Part shown: positions 29,209-36,970 of the stretch, piece after piece
Position numbering within the stretch: position 1 is the first letter of the stretch
Layout of the letters: every line of letters begins with the position of its first letter
From: Pseudomonas saudiphocaensis
GTDB lineage: Bacteria > Pseudomonadota > Gammaproteobacteria > Pseudomonadales > Pseudomonadaceae
Assembly (NCBI RefSeq): GCF_000756775.1
Contig: NZ_CCSF01000001.1
Location: 3,410,001 to 3,474,000 of the forward strand
Direction of reading: 5' to 3'
DNA length: 64,000 nucleotides
Notes under the pieces: generated by a model
Told to the model about the DNA's origin: nothing
The model's database searches: none
What the model saw: only the letters and a program-made list of their open reading frames with translations
Made by a program: the position numbers and the translations under genes

Positions 29209-29223
29209 TGCGAAAGATTTTCA
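29209..29223 (-). promoter_or_regulatory. Candidate Fur box upstream of the imelysin operon
   Basis: On the minus strand the 15 bases read TGAAAAT-C-TTTCGCA against TGATAAT-N-ATTATCA: six of seven match in one half and four of seven in the other, in an AT-rich patch of an otherwise GC-rich region. It could also affect divergent lemA. Confidence 0.45.
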
Positions 29224-29283
29224 TTTTGTACAAAGAAATTGCGTGCTGTGCTTCGCGCATCGTTTCGCTTTGGCCGACGCCGC

Positions 29284-29289
29284 TAGAAT
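29284..29289 (+). promoter_or_regulatory. Possible -10 element for lemA
   Basis: TAGAAT lies 37 bases before the lemA ATG. No good -35 is seen at 16-18 base spacing. Confidence 0.3.
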
Positions 29290-29326
29290 GCTCGTCTTTC
29301 AAATCCGGACTTCATGGAGAAGCCTG

Positions 29327-29899
29327 ATGAGCCTGAGCGCAGTAGTCGTGTTGGTTGTGCTGTTTCTCGCTGCCGCGTATGCGGTGATCCTTTATAACGG
29401 CCTGGTGCGCCTGAAGCATGGCGTCGGCAAGGCCTGGGCCAATATCGATGTGCTGCTGCGCCAGCGCCATGAGGAGTTGCCCAAGCTGGTCGAGACCTGC
29501 AAACAGTACATGCAGCACGAGCGCAGCACGCTGGAGCAGGTGATCAGCGCCCGCAACGCCGTTTCCGATGCGCGTCAGCAAGGGGATATCAGTGCTCTGG
29601 GGCAGGCGGAAACGGGACTTCGGGCCGGGCTTGGTCGCCTGTTCGCCTTGGCCGAAAACTACCCGGAGCTACGCGCCAACGAGAGCTTTCGCCACCTGCA
29701 GCAGCGCATCAGTGGCCTGGAAAGCGGCATCGCCGACCGCCGCGAGCTGTACAACGAATCGGTCAACCTGAACAACGTGCGCATCGAGCAGTTCCCTGAT
29801 GTGCTGCTGGCGCGGGCGTTCGGCTTCGGTTCGGCAGAGCTGCTGCAGTTCAGCGAGACGGAAAAGGCCGACGTCGATCTCAAGACGCTGTTCGGCTAG
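29327..29899 (+). CDS. lemA: LemA-family membrane protein
   Basis: The protein has 190 residues. One N-terminal membrane segment (about 5-24) with the short LYNGLVRLKHGV linker leads into the helical LemA domain: AWANIDVLLRQRHEELPKLV, LENYPELRANESF-type repeat (here AENYPELRANESF) and YNESVNLNNVRIEQFPDVLLA. Function is unknown; LemA proteins are tied to envelope processes. The ATG has GGAGA ahead. The next gene follows after 12 bases, and the pair is divergent from the imelysin operon. Confidence 0.9.
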   Translation: MSLSAVVVLVVLFLAAAYAVILYNGLVRLKHGVGKAWANIDVLLRQRHEELPKLVETCKQYMQHERSTLEQVISARNAVSDARQQGDISALGQAETGLRAGLGRLFALAENYPELRANESFRHLQQRISGLESGIADRRELYNESVNLNNVRIEQFPDVLLARAFGFGSAELLQFSETEKADVDLKTLFG

Positions 29900-29911
29900 G
29901 CAGAAGCGGGC

Positions 29912-30796
29912 ATGGACAGCGGAGAGCTGCTGCTGGTGGGGTTCGGTGTGGCGATATGTCTGGCCGGTGGCTGGCTTTGGGTAAGCCGCTGGTCGAAGGT
30001 GCGCCATTTGCTGGATACGCCCACTTCACGAATTCGCTCGGCGGCGCAGGGTTATGTCGAGCTGAGCGGTATTCTTCATGAGCTTGCCGAGGTTCCGCCG
30101 CTTCAGGGACCACTGACCGGCAGCCCCTGTCTTTGGTGGCGCTATCGCATCGAGGAATATCACTCCAACGGCAAGCAGAGCAGCTGGCGCGTCCTCGAGC
30201 AGGGCAGCAGCGAACGCCCGTTGCGCCTGGCCGATGCCACGGGCGAATGCCTGATTGATCCGCGCGGCGCCGAAGTGTGGCCTGCGCGGCGTCAGCGCTG
30301 GAGCGGCAATCTGCGCCATCCCAGGGGGCTGCCGCCGACGGGCGTGCTGGCCTGGCTCACCGGCGGACGCCGCTATCGTTACACCGAGGAACGTCTGCAC
30401 GCCGGTGAGCCGCTGTACGCCATCGGTGATTTCTCCACCGTAGGTGGCGGCCGGCAGGGCTTCGATCGGCAGGCCTCCAAGATGCAGATTCTCCGGGAGT
30501 GGAAGGGCGATTACGCCGGCCTGCTGAAACGTTTCGACAGCAACGGTGACGGCCAGCTCGACCTGGCCGAATGGCAGCGCGTGCGCCTGGCCGCGAGACT
30601 TGAAGCCGAGGATCGTCACCGTCTGGCCAGCACCCGCCCCGCGCAACACCGTTTGGCGCGCCCGGCGCAGCGCCAGCCGTTCGTGTTATCCAGCCATGGC
30701 GAGGAAGTTCTGGCGCGGCGCTATCGTTGGCAGGCTTCTGGCGGTGCCTTGCTGTGCCTGTGCGGCGCACTGCTCCTGGCTTCCAGGCTGGCCTGA
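29912..30796 (+). CDS. GIDE-domain membrane protein with an EF-hand
   Basis: The protein has 294 residues with a membrane segment at each end (about 5-24 and 275-292). The central region (PLQGPLTGSPCLWWRYRIEE and AVGDFSTVGG-like YAIGDFSTVGG) matches the GIDE domain, named from a mitochondrial ubiquitin ligase, here without a RING finger. Residues 209-220 read DSNGDGQLDLAE, a textbook EF-hand calcium loop. LemA-GIDE gene pairs are common in bacteria, with no known activity. Calcium binding is likely from the loop. The stop is eight bases from the end of convergent bifA. Confidence 0.85.
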   Translation: MDSGELLLVGFGVAICLAGGWLWVSRWSKVRHLLDTPTSRIRSAAQGYVELSGILHELAEVPPLQGPLTGSPCLWWRYRIEEYHSNGKQSSWRVLEQGSSERPLRLADATGECLIDPRGAEVWPARRQRWSGNLRHPRGLPPTGVLAWLTGGRRYRYTEERLHAGEPLYAIGDFSTVGGGRQGFDRQASKMQILREWKGDYAGLLKRFDSNGDGQLDLAEWQRVRLAARLEAEDRHRLASTRPAQHRLARPAQRQPFVLSSHGEEVLARRYRWQASGGALLCLCGALLLASRLA

Positions 30797-30804
30797 GCAG
30801 CGAC

Positions 30805-32862
30805 TCACAGCATTTCGGGATTGACGGGTTGTTCGAAGAATGAGTGCTGCAACAGGCCGAGCAGCTCTGTTGCAGGCAGCGGCTTGCTGTAGTGGTAGCC
30901 CTGGCCTTCGTTGCAACCTTCTTCGATGAGATAGCGTTCCTGCTCTGCCGTTTCCACACCTTCGGCAATGACCAGCATGCCCAGGCTTTTGCCCAGCTGG
31001 ATAATGGCCCGGACGATGGTTGCATCGCCCTCGTCGGTGCCCATGTCACGCACGAAACTCTTGTCGATCTTGATCTTGTCCAGCGGCAGATTCTTCAAAT
31101 AGCTGAGGGAAGAGTAGCCAGTGCCGAAGTCGTCGATGGCGATCAGTGCTCCCGAGCGGCGCAGGCTATGCAGGTTGTGGCTGGCCGCGACAATATCCTC
31201 CATCAGCCCGGTTTCGGTCACTTCCAGCTCAAGGCTCTCGGCCGGCAGGCCATAGTTTTCCAGCAGCCCGCGGATGGTTCCCGGCAGTTCGGCATGGTGT
31301 AGCTGCACGGCAGACAAATTGACCGCCATGCGCAGATCGCTGAAGCCCAGCTGATGCCATTCCTGCAGTTGCCGGCAGGCCCGGTCCAAGACCCACTCGC
31401 CGATGGCAATGATGCTGCCGCTCTGCTCGGCGAGTGGAATGAAGACATCCGGTGGAATGAACTTGCCGCTTGGGTGCGACCAGCGCAACAGGGCTTCGAC
31501 GCCGGTGATGCGCTTGAGGCGATAATCGACCTGCGGCTGGTAGACCAGATGAAATTCGCCGCGTTTGACGGCCTCGGCCAGGTCCTTCTGCAGTTCGCGA
31601 CGCTCGCGCATCTCGCTGTCGATGCTGGCAATGTAGAACTGGTAGCGGTTGCGCGAACGGCTCTTCGCCAGCGTCATGGTCTGCTCGGCTTTCTGCAGCA
31701 GCTTCTCCGTGCTGTTGCCGTCTTCGGGGTAGAGCGTGATGCCGATGGTGGCGCGTAAGCGGATCGGCTTCTGGTCGAGGATGAACGGGGTGTCCAGGTT
31801 GTCGAGGATTGTCTGCGCCAGTTCGGCGACTGCGTCAGGTTGCTTGAAACCGGTCATCACCAGCACGAACTGGTCGCCACCAAGGCGCGCCAGCGCACTG
31901 GTCTGGCCGCTCAGCTTGCGCAGGCGATCGGCCATGGCAATCAGCAACTTGTCGCCGCTCTGGTAACTGTGTTGCTCATTGATGCTCTTGAAGTCGTCCA
32001 GCCCCAGGCACAGCACCGCTACCGGCCGTTGCAGCCGATCGGCTTCGCTGAGGATATGGCCAAGCTGCTGCTGCAACTGCAGGCGGTTGGGTAGGCCGGT
32101 AAGAAGGTCATAATGCGCCATACGCTGCAGGCTGCTTTCGGCCGCGTGGCGCAATCGCATGTTGTGTTCGATAGCCGAGAGCAGCCCGTTGGCGGTTTCC
32201 ACCCACAGCCCCAACTCATTTTTCTCGTGGCCCTTGAGCATCGGCAGTTTGTATTCACCCGGATGGTCGGGGTTGATGCGCGCCAGATGCTCGACGATCT
32301 TGGTCAGTGGTCGCGTCAGCAGCCACTCGTAGATCAGGTAAAGCACCAGGCCCAGCGTCGCGGCACGCAGCAGGCCGAGGCAGAACAGCAACACAGAATT
32401 TTCAACGAGTGTCTGGCCGTAGGGTGCTGTATCGAGGGTGATATGCAGGTCGCCGTAGTGCTCGCTGGCTGGCGGGCGGCCCACCAGCGAGACGGAAAAC
32501 TCCCGCTCCTGCCCCAGGATCATGTCAGTCAGCCAGCGTGTTGACGCCTCTATCGGTGGGCGGGTCTTGTAGGCCAGGGGATCATCGTCAGCGTGACCGA
32601 TGAAGGCCGTGCGAATCGACTCGTGCTGAAACAGGCCCTCCATGACCTGCCTGCCCATTTCCCGGTCCAGGCTGTAGATCGCCTGGGTGGAGGGGTCGCG
32701 ACTCATGCGCAGGATGCGCTGTGCGTCGGCTTCGATCAGCTGGTGGGTTTTATAGGCGTCAAAAACGATCTGTACACAACTCAGCACCAGCCCGACGGCC
32801 AGCGCCGACAGCAAGACCACACGTAGCAGTTTTCGCGAGAGTCTGTTGCGCAGTTCGGTCAA
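30805..32862 (-). CDS. bifA: Cyclic-di-GMP phosphodiesterase BifA (degenerate GGDEF plus EAL)
   Basis: The protein has 685 residues: an N-terminal membrane helix (about 13-32), a periplasmic sensor part, a second helix (about 155-178) and a HAMP-like linker. The GGDEF domain has its active site changed to GGDQF (328-332), then the EAL domain has E456-A-L458, the DDFGTGYSS loop with D577/D578 and EGVET at 634-638. The altered GGDEF with a complete EAL site is the pattern of Pseudomonas BifA, which degrades c-di-GMP and limits biofilm and supports swarming. Size and neighbours (GIDE and lemA genes) also fit. Confidence 0.9.
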   Translation of the reverse strand: MTELRNRLSRKLLRVVLLSALAVGLVLSCVQIVFDAYKTHQLIEADAQRILRMSRDPSTQAIYSLDREMGRQVMEGLFQHESIRTAFIGHADDDPLAYKTRPPIEASTRWLTDMILGQEREFSVSLVGRPPASEHYGDLHITLDTAPYGQTLVENSVLLFCLGLLRAATLGLVLYLIYEWLLTRPLTKIVEHLARINPDHPGEYKLPMLKGHEKNELGLWVETANGLLSAIEHNMRLRHAAESSLQRMAHYDLLTGLPNRLQLQQQLGHILSEADRLQRPVAVLCLGLDDFKSINEQHSYQSGDKLLIAMADRLRKLSGQTSALARLGGDQFVLVMTGFKQPDAVAELAQTILDNLDTPFILDQKPIRLRATIGITLYPEDGNSTEKLLQKAEQTMTLAKSRSRNRYQFYIASIDSEMRERRELQKDLAEAVKRGEFHLVYQPQVDYRLKRITGVEALLRWSHPSGKFIPPDVFIPLAEQSGSIIAIGEWVLDRACRQLQEWHQLGFSDLRMAVNLSAVQLHHAELPGTIRGLLENYGLPAESLELEVTETGLMEDIVAASHNLHSLRRSGALIAIDDFGTGYSSLSYLKNLPLDKIKIDKSFVRDMGTDEGDATIVRAIIQLGKSLGMLVIAEGVETAEQERYLIEEGCNEGQGYHYSKPLPATELLGLLQHSFFEQPVNPEML

Positions 32863-33042
32863 GAGAGAATCCTTTTTCCGGGCCGGTACTCGTCTGGCCG
32901 TTGAAAAGCCACCTGCTTGGGCAATGTGTCGTTAAAGGAGGCTCGCCTCGCCTGCCTCGCACCTCTTCCAACGCTTCATGACCTGCATTGACAGTAGCAG
33001 AAGCGTGGCATGCCGGAGCGGGATATGGCAAATGCCCATCAT

Positions 33043-35784
33043 TCAGTAGGCGCTGCTGCAGTCGCTGGACGCCAGCGACGTGCGGCGCATCACAACCTTC
33101 TCCAGTTCGGCGACGAAGAACACCAGCAACCCGGCGCCGATTACCTTTAGCCACTCCACGGGAGTCAGTGCGGTCGAGCCGAACAGGTCCTGCATCAGCG
33201 GCGTATAGGTGAAGGACAGCTGCAGCAGCACGCAAGTGCCGATGGCCAGCAGCACATAGGGATTGCCGGTGAGGCCGGCGCGGTTGACCACCGGAGCGAA
33301 GATCGAGCGGCTGTTGAGCAGGTAGAACATCTCGGCCATGACCACCGCGTTGACCGCCAGGGTGCGCGCGGTTTGCAGATCGCCTGTGGTGTTCATTTCC
33401 CAGAGAAACAGGCCAAGGGCGCCCGTCATCATCAGTACCGAGACCATCAGCACTCGCCAGACGAAGAAGCCCGAGAGCAGCGCTTGCCCCGGTGGGCGCG
33501 GGCGGCGGGTCATGATGCCGCGCTCGGCGGGCTCGAAGGCCAGTGCCAGGCCCAGGGTGCCGGAGGTCACCATATTGATCCACAGCACCTGCGCCGGGGT
33601 CAGCGGCAGGGTCAGCTCGAACAGAATGGCAGCGATGATCACCAGCGCCTCGCCGCCATTGGTGGGCAGCATGAAGAGAATGAACTTCTTCAGGTTGTCG
33701 TAGACTGCACGGCCTTCGCGCACCGCCGTGGCGATGGTGGCGAAGTTGTCATCGGCCAACACCATGTCGGAGGCTTCCTTGGCCGCCTCGGTGCCCTTCA
33801 GACCCATGGCGATGCCGACATCGGCCCGCTTTAGCGCCGGGGCATCGTTGACCCCATCGCCGGTCATGGCCACCACCTGACCCGAGTCCTGCAGCGCTTG
33901 CACCAGGCGCAACTTGTGTTCGGGGCTGGCACGGGCGAAGACGTCCACGTTCTGCACTGCCTGGCGCAGGCTGGCGTCGTCCATCAGGGCGACTTCGGCG
34001 CCGGTGATGGCCGGCTTGCCGATGCCGATATCCAGCGCCGCGCCAATGGCGCGGGCCGTCTCGGCATGGTCGCCGGTGATCATCTTCACCTGGATGCCGG
34101 CACGGTGGCAGTCGGCAACGGCGGCAATGGCCTCCTCACGCGGCGGGTCGATGATGCCCACCAGCGCCAGCAGGCAATAACCGGACTGCATATCCTCCAT
34201 GCCGAGTTGGCCATGCAGCGGTCGCGCCTGTTTGTAACCCAGCGCCAGCAGGCGCAAGCCGCGCGCGGCGATGTCGGTGGCCATGCGCCGCCAGTAGTCG
34301 GGGTCGAGCGGCTGGTCGCCGGTTGTGCTCAGCTGACGATCGCACATGTCCATGACGCGCTCGGGCGCCCCCTTGACGAAAATCCAGGGTGCACCGTCCT
34401 GGTCCTGGTGATAGGTCGCCATAAAGCAGTGCTGCGATTCGAAGGGGATCGAATCCAGGCGCGGCCAGGCTTCAGCGGCGAGCTTCGCGGTCAGTCCGGT
34501 CTTGCCGCCCAATACCAGCAGCGCGCCTTCGGTGGGATCACCGTCGATGTGCCACTGGCCGTTTTCTTCGTGCAGCCGGGCATCGTTGCAGAGCACGCCG
34601 CTGCGGATCGCCAGCGCCAGCGGCGGATATTGCTCGGGGGCGACCGGCTGGCCGCCGAGGTTGCATTCGCCCTGCGGTGCATAGCCGACGCCGCTGACCT
34701 CGAAGTGCTGCTCGGCGCAGACCACACGCTGCACGGTCATCTCGTTGCGGGTGAGGGTGCCGGTCTTGTCCGAGCAGATCACCGTCACCGAACCCAGGGT
34801 TTCCACCGCGGGCAGGCGTCGAACGATGGCGTTGCGTCGGGCCATGCGCTGCACACCGAGCGCCAGGGTAACGGTCATGATCGCCGGCAGACCCTCGGGA
34901 ATCGCCGAGGCAGCCAGGGCGATGGCCATCATGAACATCTCTGCGGCCGGGTGCCCGCGCCAGAGTGTGCCGAGCATGAAGGTGGCGGCGCACAGGGCGA
35001 GGATCACCAGCGCCAGGATGCGACCGAAGCGATCCACCTGGCGCAGCAGCGGCGTGGCCAGCTGGCGAATGCCGCTGAGCATCTGGTTGATCCTGCCCAG
35101 CTCGGTGGCGGCGCCGGTAGCGACGACGATGCCGGTGGCCTGGCCGAACACCACCAGGGTCCCGGAATAGGCCATGCCGTGGCGATCACCCAGAGCGGCG
35201 TGTTCGGCAACGGGATCAACCGTCTTGTCCACGGGCAACGATTCGCCGGTCAACGCCGCCTCGTCCACGCGCAGCTCCTTCACCGTGATCAGGCGCAGGT
35301 CCGCCGGTACGCGATCACCGGACGCCAGCAGCACACGGTCACCGGGTACCAGCTCGCTGGCATCGATCTGTCGCCGGCTGCCGCCGCGAATTACCGTGGC
35401 GTGGGTCGGCAACATTGCGCGAATGGCGACCAGCGCGGCTTCGGCCTTGCCTTCCTGGATAAAGCCTATGATGGCATTGATCACCACCGCGCCCAGCAGC
35501 ACGCCGGTATCGACCCAGTGACCGAGCGCAGCGGTGACCACTGCGCTGGCGAGCATCACGTAGAGCAGGATGTTGTGAAACTGCGCCAGCAGGCGCATCA
35601 GGGGGCCGCGAGTCTTCGGCGGCGCCAGGCGGTTTTCACCGTATACGCTGCGCCGTGCTACGGCCTCCGCTTCGCTCAGGCCTGCCGCAGCCGATTGCAA
35701 GCGCTGCTCGACCTCAACCGCCTCCATTGTGTGCCAGGCCGGCTGGTCCTGTGCGCTGGTTTTGGTGTCTGAGCGGTGGCTCAT
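33043..35784 (-). CDS. P-type cation-transporting ATPase (P2-like)
   Basis: The protein has 913 residues. Domains in order: an N-terminal cation ATPase segment, actuator with TGES (ALTGESLPVDKTV), the phosphorylated aspartate D339 in CSDKTGTLTRNEM, KGAPERVM, MITGDHAETARAIG and MTGDGVNDAPALKRADVGIAMG. TM4 carries IPEGLPAIM and TM6 has NMVTSGTLGLALAFEPAE. These put it with calcium/sodium/divalent cation pumps of type P2, but the specific ion cannot be read. The ATG with GAGGAAG ahead is chosen; 55 upstream codons of open frame are non-homologous. Confidence 0.88.
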   Translation of the reverse strand: MSHRSDTKTSAQDQPAWHTMEAVEVEQRLQSAAAGLSEAEAVARRSVYGENRLAPPKTRGPLMRLLAQFHNILLYVMLASAVVTAALGHWVDTGVLLGAVVINAIIGFIQEGKAEAALVAIRAMLPTHATVIRGGSRRQIDASELVPGDRVLLASGDRVPADLRLITVKELRVDEAALTGESLPVDKTVDPVAEHAALGDRHGMAYSGTLVVFGQATGIVVATGAATELGRINQMLSGIRQLATPLLRQVDRFGRILALVILALCAATFMLGTLWRGHPAAEMFMMAIALAASAIPEGLPAIMTVTLALGVQRMARRNAIVRRLPAVETLGSVTVICSDKTGTLTRNEMTVQRVVCAEQHFEVSGVGYAPQGECNLGGQPVAPEQYPPLALAIRSGVLCNDARLHEENGQWHIDGDPTEGALLVLGGKTGLTAKLAAEAWPRLDSIPFESQHCFMATYHQDQDGAPWIFVKGAPERVMDMCDRQLSTTGDQPLDPDYWRRMATDIAARGLRLLALGYKQARPLHGQLGMEDMQSGYCLLALVGIIDPPREEAIAAVADCHRAGIQVKMITGDHAETARAIGAALDIGIGKPAITGAEVALMDDASLRQAVQNVDVFARASPEHKLRLVQALQDSGQVVAMTGDGVNDAPALKRADVGIAMGLKGTEAAKEASDMVLADDNFATIATAVREGRAVYDNLKKFILFMLPTNGGEALVIIAAILFELTLPLTPAQVLWINMVTSGTLGLALAFEPAERGIMTRRPRPPGQALLSGFFVWRVLMVSVLMMTGALGLFLWEMNTTGDLQTARTLAVNAVVMAEMFYLLNSRSIFAPVVNRAGLTGNPYVLLAIGTCVLLQLSFTYTPLMQDLFGSTALTPVEWLKVIGAGLLVFFVAELEKVVMRRTSLASSDCSSAY

Positions 35785-35966
35785 CGTGACTTCCTCGTTT
35801 GCGGCAGGCTGGTTGTATGAGCCTAGCCAAGCGGTTCCGGGAAGCATTGACTTCAAGCAGAAAACGGATGATTTCCGGGGCAGTTGCCTTTGTAGTCGTA
35901 AACAAAAAACTTGCTTGAGAGGGCGCTTGTGGAAGACTAGGCGGCCCATTGCGCCGATGGATGCCC

Positions 35967-36863
35967 ATGCCTGCTCTCGATGATCCCCTGATTGACCGCT
36001 TCCTCGATGCCCTCTGGCTGGAAAAGGGTCTGTCGGACAATACCCGCGAGGCCTATCGCAGTGATCTGGCGCTGTTCAACGGCTGGCTCGACGAGCGCGG
36101 GGTGCGGCTGGCCGAGGCAGGCCGCGAGGTAATTCTCGATCACCTGGCCTGGCGCCTGGCCAACGACTACAAGGCACGCTCGACTGCGCGGCTGCTGTCC
36201 GGGCTGCGGGGTTTCTACCGCTTCCTGCTGCGCGAAGGACTGATCGAGGTCGACCCCACGCTGCGGGTAGAAATGCCGCGTCTGGGCCGTCCGCTGCCCA
36301 AGGCCCTGTCCGAGGCCGATGTGGAAGCGCTGTTGGCGGCGCCGGATATCGGTGATCCGTTGGGGCTGCGTGACCGCGCGATGCTGGAAGTGCTTTATGC
36401 CACTGGCCTGCGTGTAACCGAGCTGGTCAGCCTGCGTCTGGAGCAGATCAACCCCCGCCAGGGCGTGTTGCGCACCTTCGGCAAGGGCAACAAGGAACGG
36501 CTGGTGCCGCTGGGCGACGAGGCCATGCACTGGTTCGAACGATACCTGCGACAGGGGCGCGGACTGCTGCTGGGCGACAAGGCCAGTGACGTGGTGTTTC
36601 CCAGCCGGCGTGGCGAGCAGATGACGCGCCAGACCTTCTGGCATCGGATCAAGCTGCATGCCAGGACTGCGGGAATCGCCTCATCGATTTCGCCGCACAC
36701 GCTGCGTCATGCCTTTGCCACGCACCTGCTCAACCACGGTGCCGATCTGCGCACCGTGCAGTTGCTGCTCGGTCATACCGATCTGTCGACGACGCAGATC
36801 TACACCCATATCGCCCGGGCGCGCTTGCAGGAGCTGCACGCCAAGCATCATCCGCGGGGGTGA
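35967..36863 (+). CDS. xerD: Site-specific tyrosine recombinase XerD
   Basis: XerD with XerC resolves chromosome dimers at dif under FtsK control. The protein has 298 residues, with catalytic R149 (TGLRVTEL), H244 and R247 (SPHTLRHAF), and the tyrosine nucleophile Y279 (TQIYTHI), positions that match E. coli XerD. The N-terminal SAM-like DNA-binding domain has LEKGLSDNTREAYRSDL. The start MPALDDPLI gives the standard length; two earlier in-frame starts are possible. In P. aeruginosa it adjoins dsbC-hom-thrC, but here about 18.5 kb separates them. Confidence 0.95.
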   Translation: MPALDDPLIDRFLDALWLEKGLSDNTREAYRSDLALFNGWLDERGVRLAEAGREVILDHLAWRLANDYKARSTARLLSGLRGFYRFLLREGLIEVDPTLRVEMPRLGRPLPKALSEADVEALLAAPDIGDPLGLRDRAMLEVLYATGLRVTELVSLRLEQINPRQGVLRTFGKGNKERLVPLGDEAMHWFERYLRQGRGLLLGDKASDVVFPSRRGEQMTRQTFWHRIKLHARTAGIASSISPHTLRHAFATHLLNHGADLRTVQLLLGHTDLSTTQIYTHIARARLQELHAKHHPRG

Positions 36864-36970
36864 GCCGCTTTTGTGGGTGCGCCCTTGCGCCGAATGGGAC
36901 CAGAGGTCCCTGTTAGCTGCTCGCAATACTTACAGCCGCTTACAGAGGGCACTGACCCCGGCCCCAAGAC

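Noticed and set aside
33898-35772. A 624-codon open frame antisense to the P-type ATPase
   Set aside because: The composition is His/Gln/Gly-rich as expected of a reverse-frame reading; the ATPase on the minus strand carries every family motif.
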